Shown here in pieces: positions 29,453-36,745 of a stretch of 42,022 bases of DNA. Position numbers and translations under genes: made by a program. Positions within the stretch are counted from its first letter, which is position 1; each line of letters begins with the position of its first letter. The notes beneath the pieces are model-generated. The model saw only the letters and a program-made list of their open reading frames with translations. It was not told the DNA's origin and ran no database searches. This DNA is from Fibrobacteria bacterium GUT31 (GTDB lineage Bacteria; Fibrobacterota; Fibrobacteria; Fibrobacterales; Fibrobacteraceae). The DNA lies in contig LIUH01000028.1 in NCBI GenBank assembly GCA_001462225.1, forward strand, positions 5,475-47,496, given 5' to 3'.

Positions 29453-29454
29453 CT
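29427..29454 (-). repeat. Second AGTTGAG heptamer array, at the rplT / FecCD junction
   Basis: Read on the minus strand the segment is four units: AGTTGAG, AGTTGAG, AGTGGAG, AGTTGAG. The first unit supplies the last Ser codon and the TGA stop of rplT, and TTG codons in units 1 and 4 are possible starts for the permease. It uses the same 7-bp unit as the array in miaB, in the opposite orientation relative to the genes. Confidence 0.85.
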
Positions 29455-29808
29455 ATTTTTAACACCCTTAACAACTTCCACAACTTTTGCGAATGCGGCT
29501 GGGTCTGTGATAGCCAAGTCTGCCAGAACCTTGCGGTTCAGGTTCACGTTGGCAACGGAAAGCAAGTGGATAAACTCGCTGTATTTCATTCCGTGTTCGC
29601 GAACCGCTGCGTTAAGGCGGGTGATCCACAAAGAGCGGAAATCGCCTTTTTTGTCGCGGCGGTGAGCATAAGCGTATTGACCGGCATGGGTTGTCGCTTC
29701 TATGGCTAAACGCAAATTGCTTTTGCGGCGGCCATAGTAGCCCTTGGCGGCTTTGATTATTTTTTTGCGGCGTTCACGGCTAGGAACTCTTGTTTTTGCT
29801 CTTGACAT
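29449..29808 (-). CDS. rplT: 50S ribosomal protein L20
   Basis: The 119-residue sequence is a canonical bL20: MSRAKTRVPSRERRKKIIKAAKGYYGRRKSN, DFRSLWITRLNAAVREHGMKYSEFI, and a C-terminal segment ending VEVVKGVKNS. Length is normal. GGAG precedes the ATG and it lies 9 bp after rpmI in an infC-rpmI-rplT operon. In many bacteria L20 represses its own operon; I did not find a clear mimic structure in the leader. The last codons are contributed by the heptamer repeat, so the end of the protein may vary. Confidence 0.97.
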   Translation of the reverse strand: MSRAKTRVPSRERRKKIIKAAKGYYGRRKSNLRLAIEATTHAGQYAYAHRRDKKGDFRSLWITRLNAAVREHGMKYSEFIHLLSVANVNLNRKVLADLAITDPAAFAKVVEVVKGVKNS

Positions 29809-29817
29809 ACTCGCTCC

Positions 29818-30015
29818 TTAGGCCTCTACCAGCATACGTTTAACATGGAACTCTTCGGTTTTCTTCACAATTCCCGTTTGGCGTAAATTGCGTTTACGCT
29901 TTGTGGTTTTTTTCGTGAGTATGTGCCGCGCTCCTGAATGCTTGTATTTAACAGCACCGGAACCTGTCACTCGGAAGCGTTTTTTTGCCCCGCTATGGGT
30001 TTTCATTTTAGGCAT
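29818..30015 (-). CDS. rpmI: 50S ribosomal protein L35
   Basis: The 65-residue product begins [20 protein letters not shown] and is a canonical bL35. The start at 30015 has AGAGAGG upstream; a longer frame to 30063 only adds sequence read from the end of infC. The gene overlaps infC by 8 bp and is followed by rplT after 9 bp. Confidence 0.96.
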   Translation of the reverse strand: MPKMKTHSGAKKRFRVTGSGAVKYKHSGARHILTKKTTKRKRNLRQTGIVKKTEEFHVKRMLVEA

Positions 30016-30658
30016 TTTGTCCTCTCTGGGAATTGGGGTCTCCCCCATCGTTAGAAGCCTCACCTGCAGCCTTTTGCTCGGTTTCGTGCTTTGGCGTTTC
30101 CTTTTTCTTTATGCCACCCTTGCGGGGGCTAACTGCAATGGCGAAACACTTTTCCACTTTCAGTTCTTCTATGTCTCCGTAAGGAGACAAGTCCTCTTTG
30201 GCTTGGTCTATAAGGCGGTGGCCGAATTCCATTCTGGAAATCTCCCTGCCTTTAAACTGAACCAAAACCTTTACCTTAAATCCCTTTGTCAAAAACTCTT
30301 GAGCCTGTACCATACGGTAGCGGTAATCGTTTGCGGCAGTTTGGAAATGCAATTTTATCTCTTTTACCTGCCCGGTTGATTGCTGGTGGGCTTTTGCGGC
30401 TTTTTGCTTTTTTGCCTGTTCAAAGCGGAATTTGCCGTAATCTATTATTCTGCAAACCGGTGGGCTGGCGTTTGGCGAAACCTCTACCAGGTCCAGTTCG
30501 GCCTCTTTTGCTATTTGCAAGGCTTTTTGAACGTCAACAACTCCGACTTGAGCACCTCTTTGATCTATCAGGCGAACTTGTGGAACTCTAATCTCTTGGT
30601 TTATGCGAATTCCGTCCTTAGGACGGTTCGGCTGTGGGCGACCTCGTGGTGGAAGCAA
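30008..30658 (-). CDS. infC: Translation initiation factor IF-3
   Basis: IF-3 prevents premature 50S joining and checks the start codon. The 216-residue protein has the N-domain ([22 protein letters not shown]), the linker ([19 protein letters not shown]) and the C-domain ([38 protein letters not shown]), plus a longer-than-usual charged C-terminal tail (about 180-216). No in-frame ATG exists: upstream reads CAGGAGTCCATTAGTTTGCTTCC, so the start is TTG at 30658 (9 nt after AGGAG) or the AUU two codons earlier (30664). A rare start codon is the known basis of IF-3 autocontrol in E. coli. Confidence 0.95.
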   Translation of the reverse strand: MLPPRGRPQPNRPKDGIRINQEIRVPQVRLIDQRGAQVGVVDVQKALQIAKEAELDLVEVSPNASPPVCRIIDYGKFRFEQAKKQKAAKAHQQSTGQVKEIKLHFQTAANDYRYRMVQAQEFLTKGFKVKVLVQFKGREISRMEFGHRLIDQAKEDLSPYGDIEELKVEKCFAIAVSPRKGGIKKKETPKHETEQKAAGEASNDGGDPNSQRGQNA

Positions 30659-30694
30659 ACTAATGGACTCCTGAGTTGAACATAATACTGATCA

Positions 30695-30723
30695 AATATA
30701 GAAAATTCATAGCAAATTTCAAA
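30695..30723 (-). promoter_or_regulatory. Promoter of infC-rpmI-rplT
   Basis: On the minus strand TTTGAA (30718-30723), 17 nt, then TATATT (30695-30700). The short leader to the infC start is about 30 nt and carries AGGAG. The string TTTTCTATATTTG is shared with the DUF805 promoter. Confidence 0.55.
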
Positions 30724-30729
30724 AGCTTT

Positions 30730-31470
30730 TTACAAAAGCTCCTTTTCCCTTTTTTGGAAGTTGTTCAGCATTGTCCAGGAAATTTTTAAGCCAACAAATG
30801 CCTTGTCTGCGTTAACCTCGCGTGGCCAATAAAGAGTTTTGTCAGTAACGGTTCCGCCGTTTATTTCGCGGTAATTAAAATTGTCATGGCGAACAACCTT
30901 GTAGCCTCCGTAAATGCCAACAGAGAATTGAGAAGCTTGCAAGCGAAGTTCAAGTTCCAGATTTAGGGTCGGTCCAAAGGAGCTATATAGTTTTCCTTGC
31001 TGTAACTTATCAGGTTCTTTATCAGGTTCTGAGGAATTGAGGACTAAAACTCTATCGGGACTGCGGATATTTTGCAATTCAACTCCGGGACCCACAGAAG
31101 GAATTATATTAAAAAAGGAATTTTGCGGGAATATCTTATAGCCCCACATCCAAGTTACGCCGTAAGAAAACCACTCTGTATTTCCCCGTTCCGGGGTTAG
31201 CGGCATAAAATCAATATCAAACCAAGTGCGCAATTGGAGGTATTCAGCACCTATTTCCACGTGCCCGTCCAAATAATTCTTGGCGTAGCTTTCGCCGGTA
31301 ACTTCGTTTATGAACTTAACGCCATCGGATTTCATGCTACGGAAATCACCTTTAAGGGATAGAAACCCGCGCACCAAATCCTTGTCGTAAATACCCTCGG
31401 ATGCAAAAGAAGCAGAAACAAAAAAGGTAACAACTAGTGCTATCGGCAAGACTCTAGAAAAAATACGCAT
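30730..31470 (-). CDS. Outer-membrane beta-barrel protein, unknown
   Basis: The ATG at 31470 gives a 246-residue protein with a signal peptide (MRIFSRVLPIALVVTFFVSASFA-SEG). An upstream in-frame ATG at 31506 would put 12 poorly suited residues in front. The mature part is alternating hydrophobic/aromatic beta strands (HVEIGAEYLQLRTWFDIDFMPL, SSFGPTLNLELELRLQ, QFSVGIYGGYKVVRH) consistent with an 8-10 strand barrel; it does not end in the usual aromatic residue, instead ending in a charged KREKELL. No named family is recognised. A TATATT hexamer ends 7 nt before the ATG and no Shine-Dalgarno is seen. Confidence 0.65.
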   Translation of the reverse strand: MRIFSRVLPIALVVTFFVSASFASEGIYDKDLVRGFLSLKGDFRSMKSDGVKFINEVTGESYAKNYLDGHVEIGAEYLQLRTWFDIDFMPLTPERGNTEWFSYGVTWMWGYKIFPQNSFFNIIPSVGPGVELQNIRSPDRVLVLNSSEPDKEPDKLQQGKLYSSFGPTLNLELELRLQASQFSVGIYGGYKVVRHDNFNYREINGGTVTDKTLYWPREVNADKAFVGLKISWTMLNNFQKREKELL

Positions 31471-31477
31471 ACAAGTA

Positions 31478-31483
31478 AATATA
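31478..31483 (-). promoter_or_regulatory. -10-like hexamer for a leaderless outer-membrane protein mRNA
   Basis: TATATT on the minus strand followed by TACTTGT and the ATG at 31470, a 7-nt gap. A transcript would begin at the start codon. Confidence 0.5.
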
Positions 31484-31509
31484 CAATTTTTTTCGGAGAA
31501 AAGCAAACT

Positions 31510-33285
31510 TTAATATCTAATATCCATATCCGAAACCGGTAAATTCTCGCCTTTTTTTGAGGCGGTTTGCAGAATTGCGGCTTTTTGGGGGTCTAACCAC
31601 CAGTAAACAGGGATTGCTTCTTCGCGATTAAACTTACCGTATAGCGATTTTGGGTAGCCAAAACGCCTCCAGTGCAAAATCTTGTTGTTTTCAGACTGCC
31701 AAAGCAGGATATATGGGACTATTTCGGTTAGGCGAGTATCCAGTTTTTTCAGAATTTCGTTGCGAGCATCCAGATTTTGCTCGGTTTTCTGAGCTTCTAT
31801 CAGGCTGTCTATCGCTGAGTCCTGCACACCGGGGACGTTGTTCGTGCCTTTGTCATTCGCAGTTTTAGAGTGCCAGCTCGCTTCAGGGTCGCTCAGGCGG
31901 CCAGCCCCCCAAGCCAGCCAGCAGAGGTCAAAGTTGAATTCGTCTATGCGTTGGCGAAAAGTTGAAAGCGATACGGTCTCTATTTTGGAATCTATACCCA
32001 CGGCCTTAAGGTCTTCTTGGAATTTGGTTGTATGGCGAATATCTTCGGCGTGATTCAGAAATGTAAGTTCAAAGGGAGCTCCGTTTTTATCTGTGAGCTT
32101 GCCTTGAGCGTTTACCGTGTAGCCGGCTTCTTCAAAGAGCTTGCGGGCGGAGTCCGGTGCATAGGGGTATAGCGGCGCATTTGGATTTTTATGCCCCTCC
32201 CAAAGGCTTGGGTAGTAGGTATTGAGCAAAAAATATTGGTTGAACATGAATTTTTCGCTCATAAGCTCGCGATCCAGCAAAAGGGAAAGCGCTTTGCGAA
32301 CACGAACGTCTTTGAATTTGTCTCTGCGCAAATTGAGGGCAAAACCCTGAAAACCTTTGGGCTCTTCGTTAAATACCCTGTTTTTTAGCACATAGCCTTT
32401 GCTCACCGCATCAAAGTCGGTCTGGTTTATCCATATGGATGAGGTGTAAATAGGGTAGGCATCAAAATCGCCTTTTTTCAGGGCTTCCAGCGCTTTGTTG
32501 CGGTCTTCCATAAAGCGGTAAATGATTTTATTGAAATTATATTTGCCCGCATTGTAATTCTTTTGCCTGCCCCACCAGTCCGTACGGCGAGCGAGTTCCA
32601 GAGTGCGGTCTATTTTCATCTGTTTTATCGCATAGGGGCCGCTCACAACCGGAAATTCAAAGCGAATGGAATTGAAATCCGCATTTTCCCATATATGTTT
32701 CGGAAAGGCGACCATTCCCGCTGCTTCCCAAAAATTCCCCCAATGCGGATCTATGGCCTTAACCGTGAAATGCAATGAGTCCTGCACTTCCGGGCGTTCA
32801 AGGCGGGAAAGCCCAACCTTGAAGATAGGGGTTAAATTTTTCGGGTCCATTATCACATCGTAATAGAACTGCACATCGTAGGCGGTTACAGGTTTTCCAT
32901 CGCTCCATTTTGCACGGCTGTCTATTTCAAAGGAATAGCTCATGCCGTCCGATGATATTTCCCATGAGCTTGCTAAAACTCCAATAGGGCGGTTTTCCGT
33001 TGCATGAAGTTCCGCAAGAGGTTCAAAGAGCATGGATATTACGGACACAGAAAAGGAATTGTAGTCCTGCCACATATTCAGGGAGCGTGGCATGGAGGCA
33101 CCCCAAAGGCTTATCTCTCCACAGGGAACGGCCTCGTTTGGAACTGCTATTGGGTCAAACTCTCCGGTGGCATTTTCATAAACCGGTGGTGTGTCCGGGC
33201 AATCGGCGACGGATTTTGTTTGCGCTTGTTTTTCGCAGGATATAGCGATGAGTGTTGCAAAGAGTAAAACTGGTGTGTACCGCAT
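31510..33285 (-). CDS. ABC transporter substrate-binding lipoprotein, family 5 (oligopeptide type)
   Basis: Family 5 binding proteins capture peptides, nickel or similar solutes for Opp/Dpp-type importers. The 591-residue product has a lipoprotein signal (IAISC, Cys17), then the SBP_bac_5 fold: LASSWEISSDGMSYSFEIDSRAKWSDGKPVTAYDVQFYYD (quoted in pieces, about 105-145), VRKALSLLLDRELMSEKFMF (about 330-350), and YAPDSARKLFEEAGY. Length fits the family. No permease or ATPase subunit is adjacent, and the next gene downstream (3 bp) is the outer-membrane protein. The ATG at 33285 has no Shine-Dalgarno; TATATT ends exactly 6 nt before it. Confidence 0.9.
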   Translation of the reverse strand: MRYTPVLLFATLIAISCEKQAQTKSVADCPDTPPVYENATGEFDPIAVPNEAVPCGEISLWGASMPRSLNMWQDYNSFSVSVISMLFEPLAELHATENRPIGVLASSWEISSDGMSYSFEIDSRAKWSDGKPVTAYDVQFYYDVIMDPKNLTPIFKVGLSRLERPEVQDSLHFTVKAIDPHWGNFWEAAGMVAFPKHIWENADFNSIRFEFPVVSGPYAIKQMKIDRTLELARRTDWWGRQKNYNAGKYNFNKIIYRFMEDRNKALEALKKGDFDAYPIYTSSIWINQTDFDAVSKGYVLKNRVFNEEPKGFQGFALNLRRDKFKDVRVRKALSLLLDRELMSEKFMFNQYFLLNTYYPSLWEGHKNPNAPLYPYAPDSARKLFEEAGYTVNAQGKLTDKNGAPFELTFLNHAEDIRHTTKFQEDLKAVGIDSKIETVSLSTFRQRIDEFNFDLCWLAWGAGRLSDPEASWHSKTANDKGTNNVPGVQDSAIDSLIEAQKTEQNLDARNEILKKLDTRLTEIVPYILLWQSENNKILHWRRFGYPKSLYGKFNREEAIPVYWWLDPQKAAILQTASKKGENLPVSDMDIRY

Positions 33286-33291
33286 TTGGGG

Positions 33292-33297
33292 AATATA
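33292..33297 (-). promoter_or_regulatory. -10-like hexamer for a leaderless binding-protein mRNA
   Basis: TATATT on the minus strand followed by CCCCAA and the ATG at 33285, a 6-nt gap. It overlaps the left arm of an inverted repeat at 33296-33316. Confidence 0.5.
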
Positions 33298-33316
33298 GTA
33301 AACGTTGAATTTACTA
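33296..33316. promoter_or_regulatory. Inverted repeat in the divergent promoter region
   Basis: TAGTAAA (33296-33302) and TTTACTA (33310-33316) form perfect 7-bp arms around a 7-bp centre, between the binding-protein gene (minus) and the metallopeptidase gene (plus). The left arm overlaps the -10-like hexamer of the binding-protein gene, so a dimeric repressor could act here. A/T-rich arms this short also occur by chance. Confidence 0.3.
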
Positions 33317-33332
33317 AATTCCCTCGAATTCT

Positions 33333-33881
33333 ATGCTCCTGAAAAAGACCCTGCAAATAAACGGAATTTCGCTTGAAATGGAGCGCAAGCGGGTTAGGAA
33401 TTTAAGGCTTTATGTTTCCCCAAAAGATTTGCAAGCGCACCTAACGCTTCCATTTTACGCAAGTGAAAAACATGCCCTTGAATTTGTGAACAGCAAAATG
33501 GAATGGCTAAAAAAAACTTTGGAAAAGATAAAAGCCAATCCGCCCGTTTTGCAAAAGCTGAGGGAAATCTCAAAAGAGGAAATAGAAGAACTCAAAAGAA
33601 TAATTTCAAATCTGCTTCCGCAATGGGAATTCAGGCTTGGTGTTCAGGCAAAAAGCTGGAAAATCCGCAAAATGAAAAGCCAATGGGGCAATTGCAAAAC
33701 AAAAACAGGGGAAATAACATTCAGCGCGGGGTTGATAAAAAAGCCCTTGCGTTGCATAGAATACGTAGTTGCTCACGAACTAGCTCATTTATTGATTGCA
33801 AACCACTCCGCAAAATTTTATGCAGTCATCGCAAAGCACTTTCCGTACTGGAAAGAAATCAGAAAGGAACTCAATAAATGA
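33333..33881 (+). CDS. YgjP-like (DUF45 / WLM-type) metallopeptidase
   Basis: The 182-residue protein has the YgjP architecture: N-terminal beta strands (ERKRVRNLRLYVSPKDLQAHLTLP), the signature KSWKIRKMKSQWGNCKTKTGEITFSAGLIKKP (quoted in pieces, about 107-138), and the zinc motif HELAH (His148, Glu149, His152) followed by NHSAKF, where His158 is the likely third ligand. Family members are putative zincin peptidases with few characterised substrates. The length is a little short of the usual 220-240. Its stop overlaps the start of the ABC gene (ATGATAG), so the two are coupled. Confidence 0.88.
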   Translation: MLLKKTLQINGISLEMERKRVRNLRLYVSPKDLQAHLTLPFYASEKHALEFVNSKMEWLKKTLEKIKANPPVLQKLREISKEEIEELKRIISNLLPQWEFRLGVQAKSWKIRKMKSQWGNCKTKTGEITFSAGLIKKPLRCIEYVVAHELAHLLIANHSAKFYAVIAKHFPYWKEIRKELNK

Positions 33882-35269
33882 TAGCTGTTTGTTTTTCCTT
33901 TTTTTGCTGGTTTTCCAGCACGGCGTTAATGGCCATAGCGGGCTATTTAATCGCTTTGGCTGCGGAGCGGCCGGAGATGGCGGCACTCTCGCTCGGTGTT
34001 GTTGGGGTGCGTTTTTTTGGGATTTCAAGAGGTGCGTTTCGCTACGTGGAACGATTATCCTCGCACTCGCTCGCATTCAGGGAATTAAAAAAAATTCGCT
34101 TATACTTGTACAGAATTTTAGAACCCCTTGTGCCGTATAAATTATCCGCTGTTTCCGAAGGCGAAATGTTGAGCAAAATTTCCGCAGATGCCGAGGAGTA
34201 TAAATCTTGGTTTCCGAGAGCAGGCGTTCCCTTGTTTGCAGGCATGGCATCTTTTGTCGTTAGCATTTGTGTTCTCGCGTACCTAAATTTGCAATACGCT
34301 TTTTGCTTTTTTGCAGTTTCGTTTTTGCTTATTGGAGTTTCTTTGGCTGCTTTTTTCTTGATTAAAAAAAGAGCTCAGGAATGGGGAATTGCCGGTGTGG
34401 AACTCGGTGAATTTTCCCTTTCCGTTGCACAAGGAATGGCGGAAAAAAAATCCTGGGGAATTTTTGGAAAAATTTCCAAAACATGGGAAAAACTGGGTTG
34501 CATTGAAGAAGAAAAAAGGAAAAAAGTTTATTCAATATACTGTTTTGCGGAAATATTTTCTGTTGCTTCGCCGTTTCTTTGCCTTGCCGGAATGTTTTTT
34601 ATCGGTGCAGGGGATTTTTCCTTTCCGGTGTGGATTGGGATTTTGCTCGGTACGCTTGCCGCATTTGAACTTTTACAGGAATTGCCTTTTATCGCTTTGC
34701 AGAGCACGCTTTCTTTACTCGCGAAAATGAGAATTTATGATAGTTCGCATCCGGTGCCATACGTTCCATATCCCTCAGAATTTTCTGCGCAAGAATTAAC
34801 CCTGAGCACAGGCGATGCTTTAATTTTGAGTGCACCTTCCGGCACAGGAAAAACTTTGCTCGCTAATTCCATTGCCGGTTTTTTGCCCAACAGCGAACTT
34901 GCGGAGAGAACCGATAACTTTGTTTTTTTAGAACAGGAGCCTTTTTTGTTTACCGGAACTATAAGGGATAATTTGCTGTTTGCCGCCCCCAATGCGACTG
35001 ATGAGGAAATGCAAAGCGTTTTACAAAAAGCCGGGTTGGAAAATTTTCCTTTGGACCTGTGGCTCGGGGAAAAAGGCTTTGGGTTGAGCGGTGGCGAGAG
35101 GCAAAAACTCGCTGCTGCCAGAGCCATGCTCTGTAAAGCGGAATTAATCATGGCAGACGAACCCGGCGCCCATTTGCCGGCAAAAGACGAGAAAAAATTA
35201 TTTGATGAATTTGCAAACTTGCCCGGCAAGCCTGCTGTTTTGTGGTTTTCGCATGGAAAAAATTTCTAA
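33878..35269 (+). CDS. CydC-like ABC exporter (fused membrane and nucleotide-binding domains), shortened
   Basis: CydDC exports cysteine/glutathione and supports cytochrome assembly. Residues about 1-290 match the CydC membrane region (STALMAIAGYLI, GVRFFGISRGAFRYVERLSSHSLAFRELKKIRLYLY) with about six TM segments. The ATPase domain follows: Walker A SGTGKT (about 321-326), signature LSGGERQ (about 403-409), Walker B ELIMADEP (about 422-429) and a switch His460. It is 463 residues where CydC is usually 550-590. The N-terminal elbow before TM1 and the beta-subdomain with the A-loop before Walker A are missing or very short, and the protein ends five residues after the switch His. No CydD partner is in the window. 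It could be a divergent thiol or peptide exporter instead. Confidence 0.75.
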   Translation: MIAVCFSFFCWFSSTALMAIAGYLIALAAERPEMAALSLGVVGVRFFGISRGAFRYVERLSSHSLAFRELKKIRLYLYRILEPLVPYKLSAVSEGEMLSKISADAEEYKSWFPRAGVPLFAGMASFVVSICVLAYLNLQYAFCFFAVSFLLIGVSLAAFFLIKKRAQEWGIAGVELGEFSLSVAQGMAEKKSWGIFGKISKTWEKLGCIEEEKRKKVYSIYCFAEIFSVASPFLCLAGMFFIGAGDFSFPVWIGILLGTLAAFELLQELPFIALQSTLSLLAKMRIYDSSHPVPYVPYPSEFSAQELTLSTGDALILSAPSGTGKTLLANSIAGFLPNSELAERTDNFVFLEQEPFLFTGTIRDNLLFAAPNATDEEMQSVLQKAGLENFPLDLWLGEKGFGLSGGERQKLAAARAMLCKAELIMADEPGAHLPAKDEKKLFDEFANLPGKPAVLWFSHGKNF

Positions 35270-35272
35270 AGT

Positions 35273-35360
35273 AGCGTTCCCCCCGTTAGCCCTCCGGGCG
35301 AAAAAAACGGGGGGAGAACCTGCGAAATTGTTAAAATTTCGTAGGTTAAGGGGGGACGCT
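35273..35360 (+). other. Strongly folding intergenic element with alternative stems
   Basis: Three arms can pair. CCCCCCGTT (35279-35287) pairs with AACGGGGGG (35306-35314), enclosing a small GCCC/GGGC hairpin. AACCTGCGAAATT (35317-35329) pairs with AATTTCGTAGGTT (35335-35347) with one G-U and a 5-nt loop. AGCGTTCCCCCC (35273-35284) pairs with GGGGGGACGCT (35350-35360) with one bulged T. The first and third options share the C-run and exclude each other. It starts 3 bp after the ABC gene stop, so it may be a terminator, a switch, or a structured repeat. Confidence 0.6.
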
Positions 35361-35385
35361 GATAGCGATGAATTTTTGCGCCAGA

Positions 35386-35407
35386 GTTAATCAGCGTTTT
35401 CTATATT
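35386..35407 (+). repeat. Short third copy of the intergenic repeat (copy C)
   Basis: GTTAATCAGCGTTTTCTATATT matches the right half of copy B (6634-6655) in 21 of 22 positions, with TTAATCAGCGTTTTCTATATT identical. The TATATT (35402-35407) is placed 24 nt before the SGNH gene start and could be its -10. The left half (CCTACTAGCCACTCC) is absent here. Confidence 0.65.
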
Positions 35408-35431
35408 CCAGCTTTAACGGATATTAATACT

Positions 35432-36745
35432 ATGATATGCATAAAGAGCAATTTTTTTACTGCCTTTTTAGTTATCCTCCTCTCTGCAGGAGCTTTTTTT
35501 GCATTAAAGACATTGTTGCCGGAAAAACTTTTTGAGAATGGTAAAAGCGATAACATAATTATAAGCGAACCGGTGGATTCTTTGGATGTTGATGATGATG
35601 TTGATTCCCTTGTAGTAGAAACTTCCGATTCTATTGCAGAAGGATTGCTGCATTTTTTTAAGAAACTTTTCACGCTTGAGAAAACAAAAAAAGGCACTGT
35701 ACGGATAGCGTATTTCGGTGATTCTATGATAGAAAGCGACTTGATAGTCAAAGATGTTCGCAAGCATTATCAAAAGAAATACGGTGGGATAGGAATCGGT
35801 TTTCTTCCGCTCAGCAGCCAGTCTGCTTACCTCGGTGGGTCCATGCGGTATGAATATTCTCCTAAGTGGAATACTTATTCGGCCCTGAAAGAGTCAACAG
35901 CGATGCTTGGGATAAGCCAGTATGTATCTTTTGCAAGTGCCGGCACATCGGTTTGGACGCAATACAAAAGAGGTACTTTCCCTCTTGTACATCCAACGCT
36001 CTTTTACGGCAAATCAAACAACAGCAACGCTACTATGACTGTTACTACCGACAAAGGTGCTTTGAAGACGATTCCTCTGACACCTACTAAAACCTTGAAT
36101 AAACATTTATTGGCTTCGGGGGTTAATGAATTGACCGTTCAATTTGATAATGCAGAGTCCATTCCGTTCTACGGCGTAAATTTCTCCGGTGGCTACGGGG
36201 TAAACATTGACGATTTTGCGCTCCGCAGCAGTTCGGGCATACAGCTCGCAAGCCTAAACGTGGGTTTGATGAATGCTTTTCATAGGGAGTTTAAATATGA
36301 CCTCATAGTATTGCAGTTCGGAGCGAACGTGTTAAATCCGAAAACTACGAATTACAACTGGTATGCGAGCAGAATGACAAAGGTTGTGAAACACCTGAAA
36401 AATTGCTTTCCGGGTGCGGATATTTTGGTCATCTCACAGGCCGATAAAGCCACAAAATACGGAAGGGTGCTGAAAACCGACACTACGCTGGCTTCATTAA
36501 TCCAAGCACAGGAAAAATATGCCCGCAATACGAGTTCGGCTTTTATCAATTTATTCGAATTGATGGGAGGAGAAGGGTCTATGGTAGAATGGGCGAATGA
36601 GACTCCTTCGCTGACTATTAAGGATTACACTCATTTTAGCAGTAAGGGAGCAAAAAAGGTAGCCGGGCTTATTTTTGAAAAATTGGAACAGGAGTATGAG
36701 AATTTCAAAAAGCAAAACAAGGAGAATGCAGGAGATGGGAATTAG
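35432..36745 (+). CDS. Membrane-anchored SGNH/GDSL hydrolase-family protein
   Basis: The 437-residue protein has one N-terminal TM anchor (about 9-28), an acidic low-complexity linker (about 45-66), then an SGNH fold: block I YFGDSMIESD (Ser98 nucleophile), block III LQFGANVLN, and block V DYTHFSSKG (Asp398, His401). Between blocks I and III is a large insertion (about 130-280) typical of the AlgX/PatB-like acetyltransferase/esterase type. The substrate is probably a surface glycan. No Shine-Dalgarno is clear. It is the first gene of a three-gene unit with a second SGNH protein and an MBOAT acyltransferase. Confidence 0.82.
   Translation: MICIKSNFFTAFLVILLSAGAFFALKTLLPEKLFENGKSDNIIISEPVDSLDVDDDVDSLVVETSDSIAEGLLHFFKKLFTLEKTKKGTVRIAYFGDSMIESDLIVKDVRKHYQKKYGGIGIGFLPLSSQSAYLGGSMRYEYSPKWNTYSALKESTAMLGISQYVSFASAGTSVWTQYKRGTFPLVHPTLFYGKSNNSNATMTVTTDKGALKTIPLTPTKTLNKHLLASGVNELTVQFDNAESIPFYGVNFSGGYGVNIDDFALRSSSGIQLASLNVGLMNAFHREFKYDLIVLQFGANVLNPKTTNYNWYASRMTKVVKHLKNCFPGADILVISQADKATKYGRVLKTDTTLASLIQAQEKYARNTSSAFINLFELMGGEGSMVEWANETPSLTIKDYTHFSSKGAKKVAGLIFEKLEQEYENFKKQNKENAGDGN

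Noticed and set aside
30724-30740. Hairpin AGCTTTT-TAC-AAAAGCT at the end of the outer-membrane protein gene
   Set aside because: The stem is almost all A/T and the T-run is short, so I could not support calling it a terminator.
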